In this document: one piece after another, positions 18,701-26,162 of the stretch
Layout: each line of letters opens with the position of its first letter
Position numbering within the stretch: position 1 is the stretch's first letter
Virus record (IMG/VR): IMGVR_UViG_3300028383_000218
Location: 1-30,676 of that record
Length of the DNA: 30,676 nt
Strand: one strand, 5' to 3'
DNA from: a virus
Notes under the pieces: generated by a model
What the model was told of the DNA's origin: nothing
What the model saw: the letters and a program-made list of their open reading frames with translations, nothing else
Database searches by the model: none
Program-made: the position numbers and the translations under genes

Positions 18701-21700
18701 TTGCAAGAGACGTAGCTACTGACACAGAAGTTACTGCCTTACAAGATAATGTTGAGCAGATTAGAGGTATCGGCGGCGATACAAATGTTGCTACAAGAAT
18801 AGATAGTCTGCTTACGGACATAGTAGATATTGTTGACAACGGCACAGGAACAGTTGCAACTGTTTATCCAACAATAAACACAACTGAAGGCCAAGCAGTT
18901 GTCGATGATATTGATACAGCAAAGTCTCAAATTGAAGACGATTCGATTACATTTATCAACACAAACTTTCCTAATTTAGAATACGATCAAGCAAAATGCG
19001 AGCGAGACATCGGACTTATTCTAGAAGCTGTGTCTTATGATGCAGCATTAGATACTAATTTTGCAACTTGCATAGCCGCATATGCATATCTTCGTCAATC
19101 AGGTGAAAAAGTTCTCAAAGAACAAAAAGAAGCTTCAATTGCTAACTTTGAATTTGTTAAACAGAGAACCTTGCAAGAGATTCCTCTTGATCCTGATTAT
19201 ACTTTTGCAAGAGACAGTATAGATGATTCTTTCGAATTTATCGCTGACATTGTGTATACAGGTGAAGCAGAAGGCTCTAATAATCAGGTAGAAGACCAAG
19301 AAATCTATCATGCAATACATCAGATTAGACTGAACAAGGATTTTATAACAAAAGAAGCTTATTCTTATTTTGAAGACTACTACACAAGAGACATTGTTGA
19401 AATAGATACTAACGCAAATGTAGTTGTAATAGATTCTACCGAGCCACTTGAACTATACACAGAAGTAGTAATGACTAATAATCTTGAAACTGCAGACGAA
19501 CAAGATAGATATTTTGTATACGATATAGTAAGCGACACCGAATTTAAAATTACAGATTCAATCGGAGGTTCAGAAGTCAGTGTAGTTAATGTTTCTGACG
19601 CTATCGTAGTACAAGCATCTTATGAAATAGAAGAAACTGAATTGAATCGATACGTAGAAGATTTACTAGACGATATTATTTGGGATCTTACATATCCTAG
19701 TAAATGGCAAAGAGATTATACCGGAACAGCAGGCGTAAGCGACTTTACTCTATGGATACCAGGCAGTTATAAACACAGGCTAAATGCTCGTTATTATAGC
19801 AATGAGATAATAGGTTCTCAAGAGGAGGACATGTACTATGTTAGAAATGCAACCGGTCTAAGATTACAAACTGTAGGCGGATTGTTAGGCGACTTAGGGC
19901 CAACAAATCAATACGGAACAAGACGACCGACTGCAGGTGCGTATGCGAGTCTTGATCCAGGTTGGGGACCAAACGATGAAAGAGTTTGGATTACCCAAAG
20001 ATCTCCCTACGTTCAAAACGTGTCTACTTTTGGTAGAGGTGCTATAGGTCAAAAAATTGACGGTGAACTACACGCCGGCGGGAATGATTCTATAGTTTCT
20101 AATGACTTTACCCAGTTAATATCAGACGGAATCGGGGCTTGGATTACAAATAATGGAAGAGCAGAGCTTGTATCTGTGTTTACCTACTATGCACACATAG
20201 GCTATCTAGCCGAAGAAGGTGGAAGAGTTCGTGCTACAAACGGCAATAATTCATATGGCACATTTGGTTCTGTAGCAGAAGGTGTAGACCCAGAAGAAAC
20301 TCCAATTACAGCAGTCATAGATAATAGAGGACAATTCCAAGCAACCGTTTCTAACGTATACACAGACGGAGAACAACTGCTCTCCTTAGAATACGAAAAT
20401 GCCGGTATCAATTATACCGAAGCAGAAATCGATATATTCGGTGCAGGTTCTGACGCAGATATTGTTGTAGATGAATTTAGAGATGATTCTGTATTCCAAG
20501 TCATTATTGACGAAGACGAAGATACACCTGCAGGCGGGGAAGGCTACACTCTGCAATCTAACACAGCTCAGTCTGGCTCAACAACGGGAATATTTCTTGC
20601 AGCAACAGACGGTAGGTTGAGTTCAGCATATATAGGGATGGCAATATATATAATAGGCGGCCGGGCACGGGGCCAGTATGCATATATCGACACCTATAAT
20701 GCGGGCACCAAAGAAGCCACTGTGGTAAAAGAGGACGGTACTGCTGGTTGGGAGCATATAGTACCAGGCACAGAGATTGTTAATCCTAACTCTACATCTA
20801 CCTATCAAATTGAACCGAGAGTTGAAATAGAATCTCCTACTGCCAATATTTCAAACGGAAACACTTTAGATTCTGCAGTCGATTTAGCTGCAATAGATTA
20901 TTTTGAAACCTCCGAAGAGTATTTTGATATTTCCGCATCAGGAGGAACCGGCAGCGGAGTAAGTTTCGATGTTATAAGAATAGGATCGAAATATTATGTA
21001 ACACTAAACAGTGCAGGGTCCGGATATCAGAGGCTAGAAACTCTAACAATACTAGGATCAGAACTAGGAGGAGCAGATAGTACAAATGATATTACCATAA
21101 GGCCGATCAGTCTAGACGAAGACGGTGCTATAATAGAATTTGATTTTTCAGGCTACGGCGAAAAAGGTCTCTTTGTCGGAGTCAGTTCAGACCCATCGGC
21201 TACTGCTCATACAAGCATTGACGGTAAAACATGGACTACTGAAAACATGTCTACGTCAGATCCCTGGTCAGATATTGCAAGCGGTCTAATCGACGACGGC
21301 TCTTCTATTTTCCAGACCAGCATAATTGCAGCTATATCTACAAATGGCACTGTTAATTATTCTATAAACGGAATTGATTGGTTTGATCGTTCAACAGGCT
21401 TATCATCTTCAGGTGTTAAAAAGATTGCATTTGGAAAAATCGCTGTAGATAATAATAGATTTGTAACAATCAGTGACAACTCAACAGATGTTGCATATTC
21501 TGTTAACGATGCTGAAAATTGGAACATAGTTCCAAACGGATTGCCGGCTACTGGCTATAGTTGTATTACATATGGCAAGGGTCTATTTGTAGCTGCACGA
21601 TCCGGTGCAGCAGAAGTGTCTTATTCTACGGACGGAGAAACTTGGACAACAACTACAGATGTAGCGATATCCGCTAATTGGGTAGATATCAAGTGGGGTA

Positions 21701-23079
21701 ATGGTAGATTTATCCTTATAGCAGCAGACGGTACCATATTGTATAGCTTAGATGGCGAAACCTGGCTGGATACTGAATCTACAGGATTAACAACTCCTTT
21801 GGGTCAACTAGCTTATGGACAAGGTGTTTTTGTTATTACTAGTACTGCAGACAATTCTGCAATTTATCATTCTGAATTTGGCTTAGAATGGAGTTCTTTA
21901 ACTGTAGGCACAACTACTGCATCAGGTTACAACGCAATTGCTCATGGTAATCCTGATAGAACAACCAGTTTTGTTGCATCTTCGGCTGGAATAGAAGACA
22001 CTATAGCTTATACTAATATTGGTGCTAGAGCTAGAGCGCGAGCAGGAGTTTCTAATGATCAGATATTTGAACTTAGACTTTTAGAGCCAGGGTCGTATTA
22101 TCAGTCTTCTCCTACAATAACGGTTACCGATCCAAACAACATCACAGATGTTTTATTACAGCCAAGACTAGGTAACGGATCTCTTGCTAATCCTTCATAC
22201 CTCAACAGAGGACAGGGATATTCTGAAGCGTCAGCAGAATTAAATGAACAGACCTCAAATGGTGAAGCAGACTTTAGACAAAGTGTTGATCAAATAGCTG
22301 TAAAGTGGATTACAGAACGTCCTGTAGATGGTTCAAACGTTGAGTTTGATAGTCTACCAGGCAAGTTCTTTAAATTGGTTAACACTTTAAGTTTTGTGGG
22401 CGAAGCAGATGGTTCATACACTGCTTTCTTGCAAATATCACCTGGGCTAACGATTACTGAGGCGCCGCCTCATGAAGATCCAATGACACTGCGTATTAGA
22501 TATTCACAGGTAAGACTAACAGGGCACGATTTCCTTGATATAGGAACAGGAAGCCAGGAAGAGACAAATTATCCTAGCAGAGTTTTCGGAGAACCAGAAA
22601 ACCTACCAGATCAAAGTCTAGAAACCACCGAGTCAGATGGCGGCAGAGTGTTCTTTACTTCCACAGACCAAGATGGTAACTTCCGAGTAGGTAACTTATT
22701 CTCAGTTGAACAGTCGACTGGTGTTGCAACAATTAGCGCAGATGCGTTTAACCTAGCAGGACTTCAAGAACTCTCGTTGGGAGAGGTTACACTTGGCGGG
22801 AATTCTGCTACTGTTAATGAGTTTTCAACTGATCCGTTCTTTACTGCAGATTCTGATAATATAGTGCCCACTCAGAGAGCGGTCAAGTCCTACATTGAAG
22901 CACAGATCGGCGGCGGCGGAGCCTCGATTAATGTAAATAGTGTTACAGCAGGAGATATTTTTGTAGGATCAAATCAAATTTCTTCTGTGACAGGCGAGCC
23001 GATAAATATTACTGGACCAATTAGATTCCAGAAAGCAGTGCTAGGACTTCCAATAGCATTTCAATACTTTTTAAGATAA
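15709..23079 (+). CDS. Giant fibre protein: CBM-like repeats with inserted cupredoxin-like domain, beta-helix, propeller (2456 aa)
   Basis: The largest gene here, a paralogue of the 1829 aa protein. Seven W/Y repeats (residues 9-514); repeat 2 is split after HTSSTVTG by a cupredoxin-like domain (about 105-232) carrying H154, C219, H222 and M225. A beta-helix opens at DVYYVAEHGENE (about 564). It is interrupted by long alpha-helical stretches with four diverged units of the type KWEREIGFILDSIVWD (about 645, 938, 1092, 1309). Next come GAYASLDPGWGP to NGNNSYGTFG (1411-1514), six Asp-box-like repeats (about 1821-2094; IDGKTW, INGIDW, TDGETW, LDGETW), and GGRVFFTSTDQDGNFRVG (about 2310). GCGGAG ahead of the ATG supports the start. 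It is about 630 residues longer than its paralogue, largely because of the cupredoxin and helical inserts. Probably a host-recognition fibre. Confidence 0.8.
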   Translation: MAEFKLGRIRFVWKGEWNSGNEYYKDDVVSFNGKSFICVIGHTSAEDFSDDFNITPSKWNLVAEGQSWRGGWQPNTEYFVDNIVKWGARLYICDTPHTSSTVTGSQTFTVTVETNTESPGNNVFAIDGVQYPDLQFIRGYTYTFNQDDSSNTAHPLLFSTQKNGTHSGGTAFETGVSYFLDGVEVADGDAYNAGFNTATQRRVEIAVSADTPDPLYYYCYNHSNMAVNAEIDVTSYGLTSDISKWKIFAEGLEWKGEWQTEFDYKINDFVKYGGSSYVCISDHVSSSTSALGLESDIDKWETFNNGFDFQNSWQSNYRYKLNDVVRRGGKLWICVVHHTSSSEFASDSSNWQPFVEGFEFESEWDAYKNYQIGDIVVYGGNQYIARADNIGEFPTTSNSWEVFSEGLKFVGDWNEDSSQVEYRVGNVVRLGGFTYRCIKDHTNQQPPNEEFWIRLNSGFEWRSEWAAGAEYYQGDVVRFGDNSYVANTYHIADDGVNSPDLQDSSAFWSVISIGSEQSVLTTEGDLLYFAGSVPARLPIGDNGQILTVSPEGIPEWEFLGASEDVYYVAEHGENEPAPIYGKSIDRPWKSIRYACEQIEYGTKNPQARMLLENNRVFIQKETIEWAEYQSENNLSPFTDTFTFDSAKWEREIGFILDSIVWDISHGGNVRSRDIALKYINDSNEIFTPDEQEEFVAAVNYSLTLISDILDQTDPEENYQILRGDNSTRIAEQYTNMSLTAEDSAFNDVSDRVAIITTAISEQDENSLPKRNELHTLVKVSTGKYFETCPIIVPALCCVLGDELRSTRIEARNTTNSNLVAREDFIYKASIFNRLENVISDIVDGQTVSASSGNTQTQYQEWPFAETANVSPAIERLVRSVRRHADFKLGSKEEITLKPHYDMSSPLLGRGRDLLQLNKEFLKAEVVAYIGNDYSFRYSRTKAKEDTSYIIDAVSYDLTYEGNWQSVIAGEAYYDGTNLGIGNEDKQALIDTYNFLNNLARDVATDTEVTALQDNVEQIRGIGGDTNVATRIDSLLTDIVDIVDNGTGTVATVYPTINTTEGQAVVDDIDTAKSQIEDDSITFINTNFPNLEYDQAKCERDIGLILEAVSYDAALDTNFATCIAAYAYLRQSGEKVLKEQKEASIANFEFVKQRTLQEIPLDPDYTFARDSIDDSFEFIADIVYTGEAEGSNNQVEDQEIYHAIHQIRLNKDFITKEAYSYFEDYYTRDIVEIDTNANVVVIDSTEPLELYTEVVMTNNLETADEQDRYFVYDIVSDTEFKITDSIGGSEVSVVNVSDAIVVQASYEIEETELNRYVEDLLDDIIWDLTYPSKWQRDYTGTAGVSDFTLWIPGSYKHRLNARYYSNEIIGSQEEDMYYVRNATGLRLQTVGGLLGDLGPTNQYGTRRPTAGAYASLDPGWGPNDERVWITQRSPYVQNVSTFGRGAIGQKIDGELHAGGNDSIVSNDFTQLISDGIGAWITNNGRAELVSVFTYYAHIGYLAEEGGRVRATNGNNSYGTFGSVAEGVDPEETPITAVIDNRGQFQATVSNVYTDGEQLLSLEYENAGINYTEAEIDIFGAGSDADIVVDEFRDDSVFQVIIDEDEDTPAGGEGYTLQSNTAQSGSTTGIFLAATDGRLSSAYIGMAIYIIGGRARGQYAYIDTYNAGTKEATVVKEDGTAGWEHIVPGTEIVNPNSTSTYQIEPRVEIESPTANISNGNTLDSAVDLAAIDYFETSEEYFDISASGGTGSGVSFDVIRIGSKYYVTLNSAGSGYQRLETLTILGSELGGADSTNDITIRPISLDEDGAIIEFDFSGYGEKGLFVGVSSDPSATAHTSIDGKTWTTENMSTSDPWSDIASGLIDDGSSIFQTSIIAAISTNGTVNYSINGIDWFDRSTGLSSSGVKKIAFGKIAVDNNRFVTISDNSTDVAYSVNDAENWNIVPNGLPATGYSCITYGKGLFVAARSGAAEVSYSTDGETWTTTTDVAISANWVDIKWGNGRFILIAADGTILYSLDGETWLDTESTGLTTPLGQLAYGQGVFVITSTADNSAIYHSEFGLEWSSLTVGTTTASGYNAIAHGNPDRTTSFVASSAGIEDTIAYTNIGARARARAGVSNDQIFELRLLEPGSYYQSSPTITVTDPNNITDVLLQPRLGNGSLANPSYLNRGQGYSEASAELNEQTSNGEADFRQSVDQIAVKWITERPVDGSNVEFDSLPGKFFKLVNTLSFVGEADGSYTAFLQISPGLTITEAPPHEDPMTLRIRYSQVRLTGHDFLDIGTGSQEETNYPSRVFGEPENLPDQSLETTESDGGRVFFTSTDQDGNFRVGNLFSVEQSTGVATISADAFNLAGLQELSLGEVTLGGNSATVNEFSTDPFFTADSDNIVPTQRAVKSYIEAQIGGGGASINVNSVTAGDIFVGSNQISSVTGEPINITGPIRFQKAVLGLPIAFQYFLR
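15733..17250 (+). repeat. Seven CBM5/12-like repeats in the 2456 aa protein, repeat 2 split by an insert
   Basis: Units open with FVWKGEW, SWRGGWQ, EWKGEWQ, DFQNSWQ, EFESEWD, KFVGDWN and EWRSEWA. C-x3-H is kept in units 1-4 and 6 (CVIGH, CDTPH, CISDH, CVVHH, CIKDH); units 5 and 7 have A instead of C. Unit 2 is interrupted between HTSSTVTG and SDISKWKIF by about 130 residues of cupredoxin-like sequence. Confidence 0.85.
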
Positions 23080-23092
23080 CGGAGATTAAATA

Positions 23093-23413
23093 ATGGCAAC
23101 AGGAATTTTAGGAGCAGAAGATCTGCTAGCAACGGAAAACACAGTGTTATATACTGTTCCAGAAAATACTTTTTCTGTAGTAACTGTTAATGTAACCAAC
23201 AGAAATACACAATCTAGAGATGTAAGAGTTGCAGTCGCAGCAGACGATAACCCTACCAATGCAGAATGGATCGAATATGATTCAGAATTGCTCGGCAGCG
23301 GTGTATTGGAAAGATCAGGCATAGTGTTGGATGCTGGAAAACGTGTAGTTGTATATTCTAATTCTACCGATGTTAATGTTGTAGTATACGGAATAGAAAC
23401 ACCTACCTCATAA
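23093..23413 (+). CDS. Small beta-sandwich-like virion protein, family copy 3
   Basis: A 106 aa protein placed 13 bases after the 2456 aa gene, with a CGGAG ribosome binding site. The strand plan resembles the small proteins at 1823 and 9421: VLYTVPENTFSVVTVNVTN, then YDSELLGSGVLERSGIVL, DAGKRVVVYS and a final VNVVVYGIE. Pairwise similarity is weak, so membership in one family is an inference. As with copies 1 and 2, it directly follows a long fibre gene and precedes another structural gene. Role unknown; possibly a subunit that decorates or connects the fibre. Confidence 0.7.
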   Translation: MATGILGAEDLLATENTVLYTVPENTFSVVTVNVTNRNTQSRDVRVAVAADDNPTNAEWIEYDSELLGSGVLERSGIVLDAGKRVVVYSNSTDVNVVVYGIETPTS

Positions 23414-23423
23414 GGAAAATCAA

Positions 23424-24371
23424 ATGCGAAGAATATCTACTGGAGTTACAGGACGAGAATTATTAGGAAACTATGTAAGTTTCAAAAACACTCTTTCTAC
23501 TCTTGTTACTAATCAAGACATAGTTTTAACGCCAGACGGATCTGGTGAGACTAAAATAAACTCTAATCTCAGAATAGATTCGGAGAATGCTTTAATTTTT
23601 AACGATGCTAGCGGTGATAATAATGTTTCTATCGAGTTGCCAGAAATATCATCAAACTATTCTTTAACGCTCCCTCCTGATTTAGGATCTGCAGGAAATG
23701 TTTTAACTGTTGATAGCAGCGGAAATCTTTCTTTCTCGGATCTAACAATAGAAGTATCAAACCAAACTGCTGATACAAGTGAATATTATCCTTTAATGAG
23801 CACATCCAATTCAGGGTCTATATCAGGTGTAGATACATCAAGCAGCAAACTTTATTTTACTCCTAACAACGGAACTTTATATGCATCAGTATTTGACGGT
23901 TCATTTACAGGTGATGGCAGCAATCTTACATCGGTTACAGCAGGAAATGTTGATGTATCTCAAGATTCCAGCACTAATAGCACTTTTTATCCAACTTTTG
24001 TAAGTTCTACAAGCGGAACTAGATCAATCACAACAGATAACAGCATGACATACAATCCGAACTCTGGCGAATTCAGTGCGCCTATTGTAACAGGTAGCTC
24101 GGATATCAGTCTCAAGACAGATTTTATGTCTATCACTGATGCATATGAAACTATATCTAAGATGGAAGGCAAGAAGTATGTGCGTAAGAGCACTGGACTA
24201 GACGAAGTAGGTTTAGTAGCTCAAGACGTAGAAGAAATACTGCCTGAGGTTGTATACACAGGCGAAAATGGCTTAAAGAGTATTGCATATGGAAATATCG
24301 TTGCCTATTTGATAGAAGCTCTAAAAGATCAGAAAAAAGAAATAGACGACTTGAAAAAGGCAAGAGGGTAA
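23424..24371 (+). CDS. Fibre/spike protein with C-terminal S74 intramolecular chaperone (315 aa)
   Basis: A 315 aa protein. The N-terminal half is beta-rich fibre sequence with TPDGSGETKINSNLRI and the common fibre motif FTGDGSNLTSV (about residue 165). From about 225 it has the peptidase S74 (endosialidase-type) chaperone signature: SDISLKTDFMSI, then KMEGKKYVRKST, EVGLVAQDVEEILPEVV, and a C-terminal coiled coil YLIEALKDQKKEIDDLKKA. In characterised members this domain trimerises the fibre and cuts itself off between Ser and Asp, using a Ser-Lys pair. Here the predicted cut is S226/D227 with K231 nearby, releasing about 89 residues. The domain strongly suggests a trimeric, highly stable spike or short fibre. 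AGGAAA upstream serves as ribosome binding site. The three small genes after it may belong to the same structure. Confidence 0.88.
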   Translation: MRRISTGVTGRELLGNYVSFKNTLSTLVTNQDIVLTPDGSGETKINSNLRIDSENALIFNDASGDNNVSIELPEISSNYSLTLPPDLGSAGNVLTVDSSGNLSFSDLTIEVSNQTADTSEYYPLMSTSNSGSISGVDTSSSKLYFTPNNGTLYASVFDGSFTGDGSNLTSVTAGNVDVSQDSSTNSTFYPTFVSSTSGTRSITTDNSMTYNPNSGEFSAPIVTGSSDISLKTDFMSITDAYETISKMEGKKYVRKSTGLDEVGLVAQDVEEILPEVVYTGENGLKSIAYGNIVAYLIEALKDQKKEIDDLKKARG

Positions 24372-24375
24372 AATT

Positions 24376-24633
24376 ATGGCAACAAAGCTAAGAAGTGACA
24401 GAGTACAATTTCCAGATGGTTCAGAACAAACAGAAGCCCGACAAACACCGTTATTTGCCGGCAGAACTAACTACTCCAATGTAAGAAATAGTTATAATAA
24501 TTTTCCAATTGGCACCAAGGTAGGATTCTGGTATAGGACAGGAAGTGGGTCTACTAGAAATTTTAACAACCAATACAAAGTATTATACGAAAAAACCGGC
24601 AATAACAGCTGGAGTGAAGTAGGGGGAGGATAA
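24376..24633 (+). CDS. Small tandem paralogue A (85 aa), fibre-associated
   Basis: First of three adjacent paralogues. Shared features: N-terminus M-(A/P)-T-(K/R)-(L/I)-R, then FPDGSEQTEA, which resembles the FxDGTxQTxA adaptor motif of many phage fibres; a core NVRNSYNNFPIGTKV; and the C-terminus KTGNNSWSEVGGG. Length is 85 aa with no membrane segment. Copy A lacks the central HxDTR segment found in B and C. The stop overlaps the next ATG by one base, and the final Val-Gly-Gly-Gly codons supply the GGGGGAGG ribosome binding site of copy B. A small tip, lectin-like or decoration protein is possible, but no known function fits with certainty. Confidence 0.75.
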   Translation: MATKLRSDRVQFPDGSEQTEARQTPLFAGRTNYSNVRNSYNNFPIGTKVGFWYRTGSGSTRNFNNQYKVLYEKTGNNSWSEVGGG

Positions 24634-24905
24634 TGCCTACGCGATTAAGATCAGATGCTCTTGAATTTAACAACCAATCCCAGCAGAGCGAGGCTTTTAA
24701 TGTGCCTCTATGGGGCGGGTATACAAATGAAAACAACGTTTTTAACAGTTATAGAAGTTTTCCAAGGGGAACAAAAGTTACACACATTGACACTAGAAAC
24801 ACAAACTCGGGCTATCAAGGCAACGGTAGCAGAAATTTTTCTGAAAGATACCAGAGAACATGGCTAAAAACGGGCAGTAATAACTGGACCGAAGTAGGAG
24901 GATAA
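24633..24905 (+). CDS. Small tandem paralogue B (90 aa), fibre-associated
   Basis: Second copy. It keeps the core NVFNSYRSFPRGTKV and the ending KTGSNNWTEVGG, and has the middle THIDTRNTNSGYQGNGSRNF shared in outline with copy C. The N-terminal motif has drifted (FNNQSQQSEA in place of FPDGSEQTEA). Asn, Gly and aromatic residues dominate, as in carbohydrate-facing loops, but that is only suggestive. The codons of the terminal Val-Gly-Gly (GTAGGAGGA) form the ribosome binding site of copy C, whose ATG lies 5 bases after them. Confidence 0.75.
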   Translation: MPTRLRSDALEFNNQSQQSEAFNVPLWGGYTNENNVFNSYRSFPRGTKVTHIDTRNTNSGYQGNGSRNFSERYQRTWLKTGSNNWTEVGG

Positions 24906-24907
24906 AC

Positions 24908-25183
24908 ATGCCAACAAAAATTAGAACACAGGGCATTCTGTTCGATAACGGAGAGCAACAGAACACGTCACCCGGAGATCCTCCTATCTGGGCAGGAACT
25001 ACCAATGACAACAATGTGCGAAACAGCTATAACAACTTTCCTATAGGTACAAAAGTAGCTCATAGAGATACCAGATATAGGAATACCGGCTGGACCGGTA
25101 ACGGAACAGGCACACTGAGAGACGATTGGCGTCGTGTTTGGGAAAAAACAGGAAACAACAGCTGGAACGAAGTAGGAGGATAG
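24908..25183 (+). CDS. Small tandem paralogue C (91 aa), fibre-associated
   Basis: Third copy. The core NVRNSYNNFPIGTKV is identical to that of copy A, while the middle (AHRDTRYRNTGWTGNG) is closer to copy B, so the three look like a mosaic produced by duplication and exchange. It ends KTGNNSWNEVGG. Its last three sense codons again read GTAGGAGGA and act as ribosome binding site for the GTG-started gene at 25185. Function unknown; the likely partner is the S74 fibre upstream. Confidence 0.75.
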   Translation: MPTKIRTQGILFDNGEQQNTSPGDPPIWAGTTNDNNVRNSYNNFPIGTKVAHRDTRYRNTGWTGNGTGTLRDDWRRVWEKTGNNSWNEVGG

Positions 25184-25184
25184 T

Positions 25185-25700
25185 GTGGCTACACAGAAAT
25201 ATTACGCTCAATTTAACAAGTATAACAAGTTGTTTATAACAATACTACAATGGTTGCCTGAGGAGTACTATCGCCTTCTCAATCATGATCAGTATCTGTA
25301 TAAGGAAGTTGAACTCGACGAAGAAACAGAAACTATAAAAGGTGATTATGACGATTTTAGGGTAGTCAAGATTGCTGATCAACCTCTGCCTGTTTACGAA
25401 CGAACACTAAACGACTTAGCGCGCCAAAAAATTGAAAAACAGTTTTCGATGCCAAAGCAGTTGTCTATAATTTGTGAACAGCTTACAAAATTGTCAGAAA
25501 GTGAAGGAATTGATGCATCAGATGTTAAAGAAATGCTTTCCTACATAAACGAAGTTAAAAAAGAAAATAGATTGCGAAAAGAATTTTATGCAGAAGATCC
25601 AGACTACGACTACTGGACTGAAGAAGAGGAAGACGAATATCAAGCAAAGCAAGAGGACGGCGGCATAATAGAATACGATGAAAGACTTAGAAGTTTATAA
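25185..25700 (+). CDS. Acidic protein of unknown function (171 aa), possibly a fibre assembly factor
   Basis: A 171 aa protein. The start is GTG, chosen because GGAGGA lies just upstream at the end of copy C and no better in-frame start is near. The N-terminal half is mixed alpha/beta (YYAQFNKYNKLFITILQWLP). The middle is predicted helical (LARQKIEKQFSMPKQLSIIC, then VKEMLSYINEVKKENRLRKE). The C-terminus is strongly acidic (DYDYWTEEEEDEYQ). No cysteine pairs, membrane segments or enzyme motifs are visible. A helical, acidic, soluble protein after fibre genes would suit a folding or assembly chaperone, but I do not recognise the family. It overlaps the next gene by 23 bases. Confidence 0.6.
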   Translation: MATQKYYAQFNKYNKLFITILQWLPEEYYRLLNHDQYLYKEVELDEETETIKGDYDDFRVVKIADQPLPVYERTLNDLARQKIEKQFSMPKQLSIICEQLTKLSESEGIDASDVKEMLSYINEVKKENRLRKEFYAEDPDYDYWTEEEEDEYQAKQEDGGIIEYDERLRSL

Positions 25701-26154
25701 GACCATTAAAGAGCAAACAGTTGACGAAATTAAAAAACAGTTGGCTGACCTAGACGACAGCGTTTGGATAAGAAGAGAATCTCTTGGACGCGGCCGAGGA
25801 GTAATTTCTGGAACAGATTGCTCTTATGATTTTTTAAGCGAACAAGATATGCCTAAGTTGCTATTATCTACCTTAAAGGATAATGCACCGGAATGTTCTT
25901 ATAATTTAGATGAAGTGTGTGTAAATAGATACCAGAAGGGTGACTATTTAGGACCGCATAAAGATATGGATATGTCTATCAAAAATATAGTCGTCTCTTT
26001 GGACAACAGCAATAATGGATTATTAAATAATGAAACAGACGAATTTATCGCGGACAAGAAAGGGCAAGCAGTTTGCTTTACAGGTGTAGGACCGATTCAC
26101 TCGGTTCCACCGGTAAAGGATTTAAGGTATGTGCTCATATATCTTTATAATTAG
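25678..26154 (+). CDS. 2-oxoglutarate/Fe(II)-dependent oxygenase, prolyl-hydroxylase-like (158 aa)
   Basis: A 158 aa protein with the facial triad of the 2OG-Fe(II) oxygenase superfamily: H94-x-D96 in YLGPHKDMDM and H141 in GPIHSVPPV, followed by R150 (9 residues later), the usual position of the 2-oxoglutarate carboxylate ligand. Spacing and small size fit the single double-stranded beta-helix core of phage and bacterial family members. Such enzymes use O2 and 2-oxoglutarate to hydroxylate a protein, nucleic acid base or small molecule; the substrate cannot be read from sequence. The N-terminus NRYQKGDYLGPH is typical of the prolyl-4-hydroxylase and AlkB-like groups. It overlaps the upstream gene by 23 bases and has only a weak ribosome binding site, so translation is probably coupled. 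Placement among fibre genes hints at virion protein modification. Confidence 0.82.
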   Translation: MKDLEVYKTIKEQTVDEIKKQLADLDDSVWIRRESLGRGRGVISGTDCSYDFLSEQDMPKLLLSTLKDNAPECSYNLDEVCVNRYQKGDYLGPHKDMDMSIKNIVVSLDNSNNGLLNNETDEFIADKKGQAVCFTGVGPIHSVPPVKDLRYVLIYLYN

Positions 26155-26162
26155 GAAAAATA

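Noticed and set aside
24655-24867. 70-codon forward frame overlapping copy B
   Set aside because: Copy B has clear paralogues on both sides in its own frame; the alternative has none.
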